Shown piece after piece: positions 23,021 to 31,841 of a stretch of DNA of 64,000 nt. The DNA comes from Haladaptatus cibarius D43 (lineage in GTDB: Archaea > Halobacteriota > Halobacteria > Halobacteriales > Haladaptataceae). Position 1 is the first letter of the stretch. Each line of letters starts with the position of its first letter. Location: positions 364,082 through 428,081 of the forward strand of contig NZ_JDTH01000002.1 of the NCBI RefSeq assembly GCF_000710615.1. Reading direction: 5' to 3'. The notes under the pieces are model-generated. The model did not search any database, had not been told where the DNA came from, and worked only from the letters and a program-made list of their open reading frames with translations. The translations under genes and the position numbers were made by a program.

Positions 23021-24597
23021 TCGCTTTTCTCGATTTCGACCTGATTCATCGTGACGTGGATTCTGAAGTCTTCGGGTGCGGCCACGCTTCCGTGCTCGTG
23101 GATGGAGATGAGGACGACGGCGTCGTTGTAGTCCGGGTCGCCGCTGCCGCATTTGTCGGGGTTGTCGATGTCGTCCGTGGTCGCGTCGGCACAGGAAAGT
23201 TCGTACACGAGGACGAACTCGTTCGGGTCGAGGTCGAGGAATCCGGTTTCGGTCATTCGACTGCCGAGGATTTGGGACATGCTTCTCTGTTCTTCGTTGG
23301 CCGAGCCGTAGTTCGGAACCGCCATCCCGTCCGCGAGGAGAACGACGTTTCCTTCGCTCTCGCCCCGTCCGTCGGTGTCCACGACGATATTCGCCATCAT
23401 CGAACCTTCCCGATTGGTGCGATAGGAATCCCAGACGTAGTCGTAGGTGTCGCCGTTGTACTCGAACTGGTTGAAACGCTTTTCGGCGGACGAGTAGCTA
23501 TCGACGGAGCCGATGTCGTATGCGGTTCCTTCCACACTGATGGCGTCGCCCGCGGTGACGTTTTCGGTGAATCGATAATATTCGCCGTTCGTCGGGTCGT
23601 TGATGTCGTGTCTGATGACCGAAGACGAACCGACGCCGTCGCCCCACGGTTCGTAGGTGTCGTCGCCGATGTTGATTCGCATGTTGATGGGCGCGTTGTA
23701 TTTACTGCCGTGTCGCTCCCGTTCCCCTGTCGTATAGTTTTGCTCCCACGACGTGCCGCTTCCGGACGAAATCTCCGTTCCGAGAACTTTCACGGTAACC
23801 GAGGCGTTCTGCCGAGCACTGAGACTGTTTTCGTCGCTCTCCGCCGTCGAACCGCTCAAGATGACGGTGAGCGAGGCCGTTTCGTTTCCGTCGTCGATGG
23901 TCACCACGCCGTCATCGACGTGGGTTTCGAAGAAATCGCCCCACGCCCGATAGTAGTCGCTGTGAACCGTGAGCGTCGCGTTGTCCGGCGGATTGCACCG
24001 CGCTTTGTTGAACGTCTCTCGGAACGATTGGCTGTCTGCCCGCGATGCAGTCGCGTTCTTGCTCGCGTGGAGTTGCGTGATCGACCCGCTGACCGAACCG
24101 GTGACGTTCACCATCTGGAAGCTGAACGTTCCGTTTCGGTACTGCATGTCCGGCGGCGAGAGCATCACGCTTCCCCCGTCGGTGCGCTTCCAGACGCCGC
24201 CCGCTTGATAGGCGACAACTTCGTCGTTCGCACCTTGGTACTCGATTGCGCCGAACTCGATTTCCTCCCGACACGGCTGGTTCGTCCCGTTGACGACGGT
24301 TATGGTCATGCGCCCGTCCCGGGTCACTTCCGTGTCGCCGTTCTGTCCGCTGAAATCGAGCGTGTGAGCGTCGTTCGCGCTGAACGCGACTTGGCTCAGG
24401 CGAGCATCCACCTCGCGCATCGTGTGTTCCGCGTTCTGTACCTCTACCGAACCGCGAATTTCCGAGACGGCCCCCGAACCGATGAGGAGGACGCCAGCCA
24501 GAGAGATGGCGACCAAACCCATCATTAGGACGACACCGATAAGTGGCGACTGCCCCCGTTGATTTTCCGAAATCGTATTTATTTCCCGACCAGTCAT
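23017..24597 (-). CDS. Large pilin-like surface protein, convergent to the pilus operon
   Basis: A 526-residue protein. The N-terminus has RGQSPLIGVVLMMGLVAISL, very close to the RAVSPVIGVILMVA signature of haloarchaeal type IV pilins, followed by a long extracellular domain full of Asn-x-Ser/Thr sequons. It is too big for a major pilin and may be a pilus-associated adhesin or minor subunit. The ATG at 24597 is preferred to a GTG three codons upstream. It is on the opposite strand and its stop overlaps that of the last operon gene by four bases, so the two units share their terminator region. Confidence 0.72.
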   Translation of the reverse strand: MTGREINTISENQRGQSPLIGVVLMMGLVAISLAGVLLIGSGAVSEIRGSVEVQNAEHTMREVDARLSQVAFSANDAHTLDFSGQNGDTEVTRDGRMTITVVNGTNQPCREEIEFGAIEYQGANDEVVAYQAGGVWKRTDGGSVMLSPPDMQYRNGTFSFQMVNVTGSVSGSITQLHASKNATASRADSQSFRETFNKARCNPPDNATLTVHSDYYRAWGDFFETHVDDGVVTIDDGNETASLTVILSGSTAESDENSLSARQNASVTVKVLGTEISSGSGTSWEQNYTTGERERHGSKYNAPINMRINIGDDTYEPWGDGVGSSSVIRHDINDPTNGEYYRFTENVTAGDAISVEGTAYDIGSVDSYSSAEKRFNQFEYNGDTYDYVWDSYRTNREGSMMANIVVDTDGRGESEGNVVLLADGMAVPNYGSANEEQRSMSQILGSRMTETGFLDLDPNEFVLVYELSCADATTDDIDNPDKCGSGDPDYNDAVVLISIHEHGSVAAPEDFRIHVTMNQVEIEKSD

Positions 24598-24715
24598 AGT
24601 ATGCACTCATAATCCAACCTGCATAAAGCTACGTTGAAAAGTCAACTGAAATGGTTTAAAAATGGATGCAAATACAGCCACAACAGGTAGTAGCCTGCAT
24701 CGACGAAATCACTGT

Positions 24716-24847
24716 ATGGCTCGAATCTCGACAATCGTAATGTTGGCTGGTGTCGTCATGTTCTTCATTCCGGAACCGATAACGTCCGGACTCGGTCTGC
24801 TCGTCCTCCTCATCGGAGCGGCGATGCGACTGCTGACTAGCGTGTAG
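24716..24847 (+). CDS. 43-residue membrane peptide
   Basis: MARISTIVMLAGVVMFFIPE then a second hydrophobic stretch (GLGLLVLLIGAAMRLLTSV): two short helices with a Pro-rich turn, in a protein too small to carry an active site. The frame extends upstream to 24662 but that part is polar and unlike coding sequence. The family is not recognised. It lies just before a small zinc-ribbon gene on the same strand. Confidence 0.55.
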   Translation: MARISTIVMLAGVVMFFIPEPITSGLGLLVLLIGAAMRLLTSV

Positions 24848-24886
24848 CCGACGAACGTTAAGTGACTGTGCGGAGAATATTCTCGA

Positions 24887-25039
24887 ATGGGGTTGTTCGA
24901 TTCGGTGCGACGGATTTTCACGATAGAGGGGGACGAATATCGGTGTCACTACTGCGGACGGACGTTTCGGTACGCCGTCGAACTCCCGGATTTAAACTGC
25001 CCATACTGCGATTCCACTGACATCAAGCGAATCGAGTGA
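24887..25039 (+). CDS. 50-residue zinc-ribbon protein
   Basis: The protein starts MGLFDSVRRIFTIEGDEYRC and has CHYC-type and CPYC pairs: Cys20 and Cys23, then Cys38 and Cys41, a typical treble of CxxC...CxxC rubredoxin-like zinc ribbon. Such small proteins are abundant in haloarchaea and some affect motility or biofilm formation, but no role is assigned here. Only 40 bases separate it from the membrane peptide before it. Confidence 0.75.
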   Translation: MGLFDSVRRIFTIEGDEYRCHYCGRTFRYAVELPDLNCPYCDSTDIKRIE

Positions 25040-25119
25040 GCAATCGAATAGGAATCGCGTCAAAACGGGAGAAATCGGCCGCTTCGACGGCGACCAGTTT
25101 CGAACCATCACAAACGTTG

Positions 25120-25518
25120 ATGGTTCCGCTTGCCAAACGTAAAATCGTGTTCGACTCTGACGAGGCGTTCGTGGCCGCCCTGCAATCCCACCTCGGCTCC
25201 GCACTGCAGACGGTGGCCAGCAGAGAAGACGGCGGGTACGAGATGCTGTACACCCGAGAAGACGTGACCGGGCGCTTCACGCCCGCCGATTTCAACCGGA
25301 TTCACGGAGAATCCCTGCTCGCGGACGAACCGCGGGAAGACGCCGAAAACGTGTTTCGCGCCGGGGCACTCAACTTCGCACTCTACACCTTCGATACGGC
25401 CGTCGTCTTGCAGTTCCCCGGCGAGTCCGGGGCACTGTTCGTCGCGTTCGACAACGACGACGTGCCGCTTCTCCCCATCGTCGAGGTGTGCACCGAATGG
25501 ATACAGACGCAGGCGTGA
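25120..25518 (+). CDS. Conserved-looking haloarchaeal protein of unknown function
   Basis: A 132-residue soluble acidic protein. The start MVPLAKRKIVFDSDEAFVAA gives a compact alpha/beta outline ending in a helix (VEVCTEWIQTQA). The frame is open further upstream to 25036, but that part overlaps the zinc-ribbon gene and is basic and low in structure. I do not recognise the family. The second half (FALYTFDTAVVLQFPGE) looks like paired strands. Confidence 0.6.
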   Translation: MVPLAKRKIVFDSDEAFVAALQSHLGSALQTVASREDGGYEMLYTREDVTGRFTPADFNRIHGESLLADEPREDAENVFRAGALNFALYTFDTAVVLQFPGESGALFVAFDNDDVPLLPIVEVCTEWIQTQA

Positions 25519-25617
25519 GGCCTGCGCCTGCATCGGGTTCGACTCGGCGAACCACGACTCGGTCACCAACTTCCGAAGTCGCGTAGATTTATTACAGCAT
25601 CCTCTAAACTCCCGCTA

Positions 25618-26427
25618 ATGTATCGGCGGACTCGTCGTCGGGTGAATCAACTCTTTCAGGTCGGAGCAGGTGGGCGAATCGGGCAGTACATCGACTCGTT
25701 CATTCTCGCTCTCATCGTTGCGAACGTCGCAAGCGTCATCCTCGAAACGGTCGAACCGCTCTACGCGGCGTATCAGACCGAGTTCTATCTGTTCGAACTG
25801 GCGAGCGTGGTCATCTTCTCCATCGAATACTTCGGGCGACTGTGGGCCGCGACGGAGCATCCCGAATACCAGCACCCAATCTGGGGACGACTGCGATATG
25901 CGACCTCGTCGTTCATGATAATCGACCTGCTAGCCATCCTGCCGTTCTTCCTCGGGGTTTTCTTCGACCTGCGGTTCCTGCGGATGTTCCGCCTGCTTCG
26001 ATTTCTTCGGTTGTTCAAACTCGCGCGATACTCCCGGTCGATGCGGCTGTTCGTCACCGTCATTACGGACAAAAAGGAGGATTTCCTCGTCGCTTCCTCG
26101 GTCGGTGGCATTCTTTTGCTGTTTTCCTCGTCGCTGATGTACTTCGTCGAACACGAAGCGCAACCGGAGGTGTTCAGTTCGATTCTCGCCGCGATGTGGT
26201 GGGGCGTGGTGACGCTGACGACTGTGGGCTACGGCGACGTGCATCCGGTGACGCCCCTCGGAAAGCTGCTGGGTGCAGTCGTCGCGGTCATTGGAATCGG
26301 ACTGTTCGCGCTTCCCGCATCGATTTTAGCCTCGGGATTCGTGGAGGAGTCACAGCACGAGACGAAATACGCCTGCCCGCACTGCGGAGAACACGTTTCG
26401 GAACACGACCTACACGAGTTGGAGTAA
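25618..26427 (+). CDS. Voltage-gated-type potassium channel with C-terminal zinc ribbon
   Basis: A 269-residue six-helix ion channel subunit. S1 to S3 occupy about residues 25-115. S4 is the arginine-rich RFLRMFRLLRFLRLFKLARY. The pore loop holds the K+ selectivity filter TVGYGD at 202-207, followed by S6 (LLGAVVAVIGIGLFALPASI). The C-terminus ends in a CPHCGEHVSEHD zinc-ribbon piece, which may be a regulatory or assembly module. It should form a tetramer that passes K+, fitting an organism that balances osmolarity with KCl. It is a single gene. Confidence 0.92.
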   Translation: MYRRTRRRVNQLFQVGAGGRIGQYIDSFILALIVANVASVILETVEPLYAAYQTEFYLFELASVVIFSIEYFGRLWAATEHPEYQHPIWGRLRYATSSFMIIDLLAILPFFLGVFFDLRFLRMFRLLRFLRLFKLARYSRSMRLFVTVITDKKEDFLVASSVGGILLLFSSSLMYFVEHEAQPEVFSSILAAMWWGVVTLTTVGYGDVHPVTPLGKLLGAVVAVIGIGLFALPASILASGFVEESQHETKYACPHCGEHVSEHDLHELE

Positions 26428-26510
26428 GCGCGTTTTCGGACGACAGGAGTAGGTTCGTTTTCGAATGCAGGCCCAACGCTTAGGCCGCTTCGAAGCCTGT
26501 ACTGAATACG

Positions 26511-26873
26511 ATGATTGGCCCATTCACGGTGGGGAAGAAGGCGGCAAAGTTCGGCTACAAACGATACGGGATTCCGGGTGCAGTGGTGGCGGGCGGTGCC
26601 GGAACGGTTGGCTATCTCGCGGTGAAGCGTGCCGTCAAATCGGTCGCAAAGAGCGAGGACGCCGGAACTGCCATCGACGTGAAGACGATTCGGTCTGCGG
26701 TCGAAGAGGACGGAATCGACGCAGTAACCGACAGAGATACGCTCGAATCCGCAATCGACGAAGAGCAGTTGGATTCGGAAATCGACATCGAGGACGTGCA
26801 GTCCGAAACCGAGAACGAGACGGACGAACTGCAAGACGACGATTCGAACTCGACGGACGAATCCGACGAGTAG
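26511..26873 (+). CDS. Small membrane-associated protein with acidic tail
   Basis: A 120-residue protein. The start MIGPFTVGKKAAKFGYKRYG is basic, then a Gly/Ala/Val-rich short hydrophobic helix (GAVVAGGAGTVGYLAVKRAV) follows, and the last 60 residues are very acidic (ending DDDSNSTDESDE). No family is recognised. It may sit at the membrane as a small adaptor. Confidence 0.6.
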   Translation: MIGPFTVGKKAAKFGYKRYGIPGAVVAGGAGTVGYLAVKRAVKSVAKSEDAGTAIDVKTIRSAVEEDGIDAVTDRDTLESAIDEEQLDSEIDIEDVQSETENETDELQDDDSNSTDESDE

Positions 26874-26940
26874 GTTTCCGTCAGTCGCCTGCGCGAAGGC
26901 CAGCAGTTATTAGCCAATTGCCCTCTTTTCCTGTCCACGC

Positions 26941-27279
26941 ATGCAATCCGTAATTCACCTGGTTTCCGGCGACGAAAGCGAACAGCAGACTGCACTCGCA
27001 ATCGCCAAAAATCTCCTTGACGACGAAAGTGGCACGATTGACGACGTTGCCATCGTTGCGCAGGCGGGCGGTATCGAAGCCGTCACTGCTGGGGGGAACG
27101 GGCAAGAACAGGTACGGTCGCTGATGGACGACGGCGTCCCGTTCAAGGCCTGTAGCAACACCCTCGACGTGATGGACTTAGACGAATCCGACCTCATCGA
27201 CGGCATCGAAACCGTTCCGGAAGGTGCCGTCGAAGTCACGCGACTGCAAAACGAGGGCTACGCGTACATGCGGCCGTAG
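26941..27279 (+). CDS. DsrE/DsrF-like family protein
   Basis: A 112-residue protein with the DsrE fold outline: first strand VIHLVSGD, a helix (QQTALAIAKNLLDD), strand DVAIVAQAGG, a loop with IEAV, then VPFKACSNTLDVMDL with the cysteine seen in sulfur-relay and peroxiredoxin-like members. Family members bind small sulfur compounds or act in sulfur transfer; the partner here is not visible. It is a single gene. Confidence 0.78.
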   Translation: MQSVIHLVSGDESEQQTALAIAKNLLDDESGTIDDVAIVAQAGGIEAVTAGGNGQEQVRSLMDDGVPFKACSNTLDVMDLDESDLIDGIETVPEGAVEVTRLQNEGYAYMRP

Positions 27280-27333
27280 TTCGAACCCTTACGCGCCGCT
27301 ACTTCTTGTTCGCGTTCGCTCACAACGAAGTAG

Positions 27334-27347
27334 CGGGCGTGGCGGGA
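27334..27347. repeat. Short copy of the tRNA-Arg 3' end
   Basis: CGGGCGTGGCGGGA occurs at 27334-27347 and again as the 3' end of the tRNA-Arg gene (27418-27431), 84 bases apart in direct orientation. It may be an old integration scar downstream of the tRNA or a product of the intergenic repeat nearby. Confidence 0.45.
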
Positions 27348-27417
27348 CTCCCGCGAGCGAACGAAGTGAAGCGAGTGGGGGTAAGCCACGCTCGTTGACT
27401 GAGCATAGCGAAGGAAA

Positions 27418-27490
27418 CGGGCGTGGCGGGATTCGAACCCGCGGTCGAGAGGTTAGGAACCTCTCGCCCTATCCGCTAGGCCACACGCCC
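27418..27490 (-). tRNA. tRNA-Arg(CCT)
   Basis: A 73-base cloverleaf on the minus strand. The acceptor stem GGGCGTG pairs with CACGCCC, with G as the discriminator. The anticodon arm is AGAGG-TTCCTAA-CCTCT, giving anticodon CCT. The T arm is GCGGG-TTCGAAT-CCCGC. No CCA is encoded. It stands between a DsrE-like gene and tatA. Confidence 0.95.
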
Positions 27491-27523
27491 TAGATAAACG
27501 CACAAACTGACGCAGAAAAACGC

Positions 27524-27832
27524 TTACTGTCCGGATTCGGTTTCGGTTTCGGTGTTGGTGCTGGTTTCAGTACTGGTGTCGGTGCGGCGTGGTTCGTCGT
27601 CAAATTCGCTCGCGTCGCCGGACGGCGAGCTGGACGAACCGGAATCCTGCATCTCGCGGAGTTCATCCTCGACTTCTTGACGGCCTTTCTTGAACTCGCC
27701 CATCGCCTCACCCGTCGAGCGCGCGAGTTTTGGAATCTTGTTTGCACCGAACAGAAGCACTGCGATGAGCAGAATCACCGCAAGCTCCATCCCACCGGGA
27801 ACCGGCCCGAATAGTGGTATCATTTCGTACAT
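27524..27832 (-). CDS. tatA: Sec-independent protein translocase TatA
   Basis: A 102-residue TatA. After a short extracellular start it has one membrane helix (MELAVILLIAVLLFGANKIP) with the conserved FG-x-x-x-x-P hinge, then the amphipathic helix KLARSTGEAMGEFKKGRQEV, then a Ser/Thr/Glu-rich acidic tail. TatA oligomers form the folded-protein pore used heavily by haloarchaea; the halocyanin and the Tat-type protein at 55724 in this window would be clients. It stands alone, next to tRNA-Arg. Confidence 0.92.
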   Translation of the reverse strand: MYEMIPLFGPVPGGMELAVILLIAVLLFGANKIPKLARSTGEAMGEFKKGRQEVEDELREMQDSGSSSSPSGDASEFDDEPRRTDTSTETSTNTETETESGQ

Positions 27833-27980
27833 CCTCTACCAGTTGCTTACCCATTGGCAATTATAGGCTTTTTGCTCTACTCAGGTTCACAGTAACCGCA
27901 GTTCGAGTCAGCCATCTAACTCGTTCTCCCCCGAGCAGTGCGCCCGAGAACTTTTTTGTGCCGGACGAAGAGATACGGCC

Positions 27981-28802
27981 ATGGACGACCCCGAAATGGA
28001 GCCGACCGAAAACGGACGACGCTCCTACGACCCCGACGCCGACCACGCCTTTCCGGACGAAAAGCTGAACGAGGTACTGGAGTTCATCGACAACGACGTC
28101 GAGATTCAGACGTATCTGGACGCCCAAAATATCAACGCCGTGGCGCGAAAAGGATACAACGACCACGGCTCGAAACACATCGAAATCGTCCTCAATCGTG
28201 CGCTCCTCCTCTACGATCTGCTGAAGCGCGGCGGCGTCGAGTTCAACGGTGCCGCGGACGAAGGACTGGACGAAGAAGACGAAAGCGTCATCGTCGCCTT
28301 TGCCGCGACGCTCCACGACATTGGCCACATCGTCCACCGCGACGACCACTCGTACTATTCGATTCCGCTGGCTGCGGGCGTTCTCGACCGCGTTCTCCCG
28401 AATTTCTACGACACGGCGGATACAGTTCGAATGAAAGGCGAGATTCTGCACGCGATTCTCTGCCACCACACGGAAGAAGACCCGCTCACGACCGAAGCAG
28501 GAGTCATTCGTGTTTCCGACGCACTCGACATGGAACACGGTCGGTCGCGCATTCCATACGAAAAAGGTGGACGCGGCATTAACACGGTCTCCAGTCAGGC
28601 CATCAAGAAAGTCAGTCTGAGAGAGGGCGACACCATCCCGGTTCTCGTGGAAATCGAGATGATGAACGCGGCGGGCGTCTATCAGGTTGACAACCTGCTC
28701 AAGGCGAAACTCCACAAATCTGGCTTGGAGGACGACATCCGAATCGTCGCCCTGAACGTCTGCGAAGGAAGCGACAACATCGTCGAACGAATGGAACTCT
28801 AA
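27981..28802 (+). CDS. HD-domain metal-dependent phosphohydrolase
   Basis: A 273-residue protein with a full HD set: His in SKHIEIVLNRALLL, HD in ATLHDIGH, a further pair in CHHTEEDP, and Asp in VIRVSDALDM. Such proteins hydrolyse phosphoester bonds in nucleotides or RNA with a divalent metal pair. The last 100 residues form an extra alpha/beta domain (VSSQAIKKVSLREGDTIPV). The natural substrate is not evident. It is convergent with the glycosyltransferase gene six bases downstream. Confidence 0.82.
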   Translation: MDDPEMEPTENGRRSYDPDADHAFPDEKLNEVLEFIDNDVEIQTYLDAQNINAVARKGYNDHGSKHIEIVLNRALLLYDLLKRGGVEFNGAADEGLDEEDESVIVAFAATLHDIGHIVHRDDHSYYSIPLAAGVLDRVLPNFYDTADTVRMKGEILHAILCHHTEEDPLTTEAGVIRVSDALDMEHGRSRIPYEKGGRGINTVSSQAIKKVSLREGDTIPVLVEIEMMNAAGVYQVDNLLKAKLHKSGLEDDIRIVALNVCEGSDNIVERMEL

Positions 28803-28808
28803 GCGACT

Positions 28809-29915
28809 CTAAAGCAGATTCTCGTACACTCGTTCGAGTTTGTCCACCGCCCGCTCGACGCTGATTTCCGAACGTCGGGCGAGACAGGATTCCCTGAGTC
28901 GGTCGTACTCCGATAGTGTGCGTCGAATCGCATCCTGAAATTCCTCGGTGTTGCCGCTTTCGAAGTGATAGCCCGTCTCTCCTTCGGTGATCGTATTTTC
29001 CAGTGCGCCCGCATTTGCGCCGACCACGGGCGTCCCGCAGGCGTTCGCTTCGAGGGCAACGAGCCCTTGGGTTTCGACCGGACTCGGGAAGGCGAACACG
29101 TCCAGCGCGGAGTAGAAGGCTGGCATCTCGTCCCGTTCTAAAAAGCCGAGGAATCGAACGTCGATGTCGGATTCGCTGGCCTGTTTTTCGAGCGATTTCC
29201 GTGCAGGGCCGTCGCCACCGAAAAGGACGGTGAAATCGGTTCCCTCGGCGGCGGCAATGAGTTCCGAGAGTCGCTTTTCGTAACCGTGCCTGCCGGTGTA
29301 GCCGACGAGCGGTCGATCACCGTCGAGGTCGTATTTGTCCACGAAGTCGGCGATTTCGACGGGATGGAATCGCCCGATGTCGATACCGTTCGGAACGACA
29401 TGAACCGGAGCGTCCACGCCCACCGTTTCTACGACGTGCTCGCGGGTCGCTTCGCTCGGCGTGAGAACCGCGTCGGAGCGACCGAAAAACCAGCGTTCGT
29501 AGGCGACCGACGCGCGTTCGACGTATTCGGCCGCGGACTCGTTGGAAACGAGGTAGTCCGCGTATTCGCCTGTCGGAGTGTGATACGAAGTGACGAACGG
29601 CGTGTCCTGTTTCCACGCGAGTCGAAGGCCGCCGAGTCCGATGGCAAAGGGGGTGTGTGCGTGGACGATTTCGGCGTCGGTGACGGCTTTCGGAATCCGG
29701 GGGGTTCCGAGTCGATAGCCGTCGTAGAACGGAAACGGAAGACTGCCGATGGGGTGTTCGCCTTTCTCGGGAACGTACTCGTTGGATCGTGGATACGCCA
29801 CGTCCATCCGGCCGCCGTTTCTCTCCCAGCAGTCGCGCCACGACCGAATCGTGTAGGTGACGCCGTTTATCGTCGGCAGATACGTATCCGTGAACGCGGC
29901 GACCCATCGGCTCAT
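28809..29915 (-). CDS. GT4-family glycosyltransferase (GT-B fold)
   Basis: A 368-residue enzyme with two Rossmann-like domains. The N-terminal part has the acceptor-side signature PTINGVTYTIRSW and the C-terminal part the donor-site SPVETQGLVALEANACGTPVVG that binds a nucleotide-sugar. This layout is that of lipid- or polysaccharide-linked sugar transferases such as glycosyl-diacylglycerol synthases. With the next leftward gene it forms a pair likely acting on membrane glycolipids or surface glycans; the sugars are unknown. Confidence 0.88.
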   Translation of the reverse strand: MSRWVAAFTDTYLPTINGVTYTIRSWRDCWERNGGRMDVAYPRSNEYVPEKGEHPIGSLPFPFYDGYRLGTPRIPKAVTDAEIVHAHTPFAIGLGGLRLAWKQDTPFVTSYHTPTGEYADYLVSNESAAEYVERASVAYERWFFGRSDAVLTPSEATREHVVETVGVDAPVHVVPNGIDIGRFHPVEIADFVDKYDLDGDRPLVGYTGRHGYEKRLSELIAAAEGTDFTVLFGGDGPARKSLEKQASESDIDVRFLGFLERDEMPAFYSALDVFAFPSPVETQGLVALEANACGTPVVGANAGALENTITEGETGYHFESGNTEEFQDAIRRTLSEYDRLRESCLARRSEISVERAVDKLERVYENLL

Positions 29916-29956
29916 TGACTCGCCATTCGTAGACAGGGTCTTAAGGACTTGTGACT

Positions 29957-31030
29957 TTACGCGAGTTCGCGGTACGTTCGTGTAAGTCTGTCACCGAGTC
30001 GTTCCAAACTATGTTCCCGTGCAGTTTTTCGCGCGTTTTCGCCCAGTCGCTCGCGCAGTTCCGGGTTTCGGTCGAGGAGTTCCAGCGCGCGCTGGAACTC
30101 CGCTTCCGTCTCGCACATGAGACAGTCCTCGCCGTGGGTGTAAAATTCGTTGAACACCGGGATGTCACGGAGGACGACAGCTTTACCGCAGGCCATCGCT
30201 TCGAGGACGGCGATGCCTTGGTTTTCGTCTTTCGCCGGGAAACAGAGTACGTCGCCCGCCGCGAACGCGCCGCGTTTGTCGTCGATCCACCCCGAAAACG
30301 TCACGTTCTCCGGCGGATTCTGCACCCACTTTTTCACCGTCGAACTGGCCTGCGGGCCGGTGTCGTACGGGCCGAACCACGCGAAGTCGAAGTTGGTTTT
30401 CTGTGCGAGTTGGCAGAACGTCGTCAGACCTTTTCGCTCGAAGACGTTGCCCATGGTGAACGCGACCATCCCGGACAGGTCGTATCTGTCGCGGTACTCA
30501 TCACGCAGGGATTCGAATCCCGAAAGCGACTCCGCGTCCACGCCGTTCGAAATCGGACGAATCGGGGCGTCGATTGGATACGCTTCGAGGACGGACTTCG
30601 TGTACTGACTTGGACAGAGCACCATATCGGCCTGCGAGTAAAACCATTTCAGATAGCGTCGGAGTGGCCGTGCGGCGAGCGTCGAACCGCGAAAACTCTC
30701 TGCGAAGTCCTCGCTGGTGACGTGCGCGTGAAGCACGAGGGGAATCCCTTCGCGCTTTGCGTGGCGCGCGACTGCGACCGAACCCGGCCCGATAACGTTG
30801 CAGTGGGCCACGTCGAAATCCGCGAAGAAATCGCGTCCTACCGCCCGGGAAGCGAGACCATGAACCGGCGTTCCGCCTCGCCACGGCGAGATGACGACAT
30901 CCACGTCAGTCCCCGTGAGCGCCTTTCGCTGATGCTTCGTGGCGGTTCCGATACCGCTCCGGTCGAGTTGGGATTCCAGTTCGAGGTAGTTGAGTGCGCG
31001 CACTGGCGAAGTGATGGAATAGCCGGCCAT
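29957..31030 (-). CDS. GT4-family glycosyltransferase (second of a pair)
   Basis: A 357-residue GT-B enzyme. The N-terminal domain (MAGYSITSPVRALNYLELES) and the donor-site region ENQGIAVLEAMACGKAVVLRD match retaining GT4 transferases. The start at 31030 fits the family; the frame is open for a further 25 codons upstream, but that stretch resembles promoter DNA. It lies 41 bases before the neighbouring GT4 gene on the same strand and the two are probably co-transcribed. Confidence 0.86.
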   Translation of the reverse strand: MAGYSITSPVRALNYLELESQLDRSGIGTATKHQRKALTGTDVDVVISPWRGGTPVHGLASRAVGRDFFADFDVAHCNVIGPGSVAVARHAKREGIPLVLHAHVTSEDFAESFRGSTLAARPLRRYLKWFYSQADMVLCPSQYTKSVLEAYPIDAPIRPISNGVDAESLSGFESLRDEYRDRYDLSGMVAFTMGNVFERKGLTTFCQLAQKTNFDFAWFGPYDTGPQASSTVKKWVQNPPENVTFSGWIDDKRGAFAAGDVLCFPAKDENQGIAVLEAMACGKAVVLRDIPVFNEFYTHGEDCLMCETEAEFQRALELLDRNPELRERLGENARKTAREHSLERLGDRLTRTYRELA

Positions 31031-31166
31031 TACCGCTTTCGGAAAGGGGTCGTTAAGCGACCACAAAGTATTTCTTGTTATGGGAACATGAGCCCAATGG
31101 GGCAATACAGGAACCTTCTATCCTTGTCCTGTCTCGCCCCGGAAACCCCCCCACCCCCCATTCCGA

Positions 31167-31442
31167 ATGACTGTAGCTCAAGAGAGAATAGAGCGACTCG
31201 CAGGGCTTGCGAGCGACGCCGCCGCCGACTGTAACGACGAGCGCGCACGGGAGTACGTCCGGCTTGCTAAACGAATCGCCGAGCGAAATCGTCTTTTGCT
31301 CCCCCACCAGTTCAAGCGATTTACCTGCGACTCCTGTGACTCTTACCTCCGCCCCGGAAAAAACGCACGCGTCAGATTACAGGACGACCACGTCGTCATT
31401 ACCTGCGACTGCGGCACGCAGGCGCGGTATCCCTACGAATAA
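31167..31442 (+). CDS. rnp4: Ribonuclease P protein component 4 (Rpp21/Rpr2 family)
   Basis: A 91-residue zinc protein that binds RNase P RNA and helps mature tRNA 5' ends. Two N-terminal helices (EYVRLAKRIAERNRLLLP) are followed by the zinc ribbon with Cys54 and Cys57 (CDSC) and Cys80 and Cys82 (CDCG). Length and order of parts match the archaeal family. It is transcribed divergently from the glycosyltransferase pair. Confidence 0.92.
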   Translation: MTVAQERIERLAGLASDAAADCNDERAREYVRLAKRIAERNRLLLPHQFKRFTCDSCDSYLRPGKNARVRLQDDHVVITCDCGTQARYPYE

Positions 31443-31841
31443 TGTCAGAAACTACTGGCGTGGTCGTTTGATTCCGGCAATACGTTCCTCAGAAACCAGC
31501 GATTACGACCGGGTGTTACCACCGTAGGCACTGCCTACCAGCACGTCCATGGGGCTGTATCGTCGGCTCTGACGGCCTTTGACATTTCTGGGGAAAACAG
31601 CTAGACGAGTTTGGATTGGCCGGGTGCGCTGGGCGCGCCCGGTCTCTGCCGTCCTGGCGGGAACGGGCGAAGCGAGGAGTGAGCGACTGGAAGGTGCGAG
31701 TGACCGAGCGAGGGCGTCCATTGTAGACGCGATTTGTAGTCAGAGCAGTCGAACCTCCGACTTCAGCACCATTGCCACGGAACTCACAAACCCGCCATCG
31801 CAGACGAAAACGACAAGTCTCACGCCCCATCACTTTCTGCC
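31443..31841. repeat. Gene-free stretch with a member of the recurring intergenic repeat family
   Basis: About 400 bases without a gene. From 31630 to 31755 it has the phrase type GCGAAGCGAGGAGTGAGCGA and ends in GCGATTTGTAGTCAGAGCAG, similar to the blocks at 1830-2150 and 51500-51720. The rest shows nothing distinct. Confidence 0.4.
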
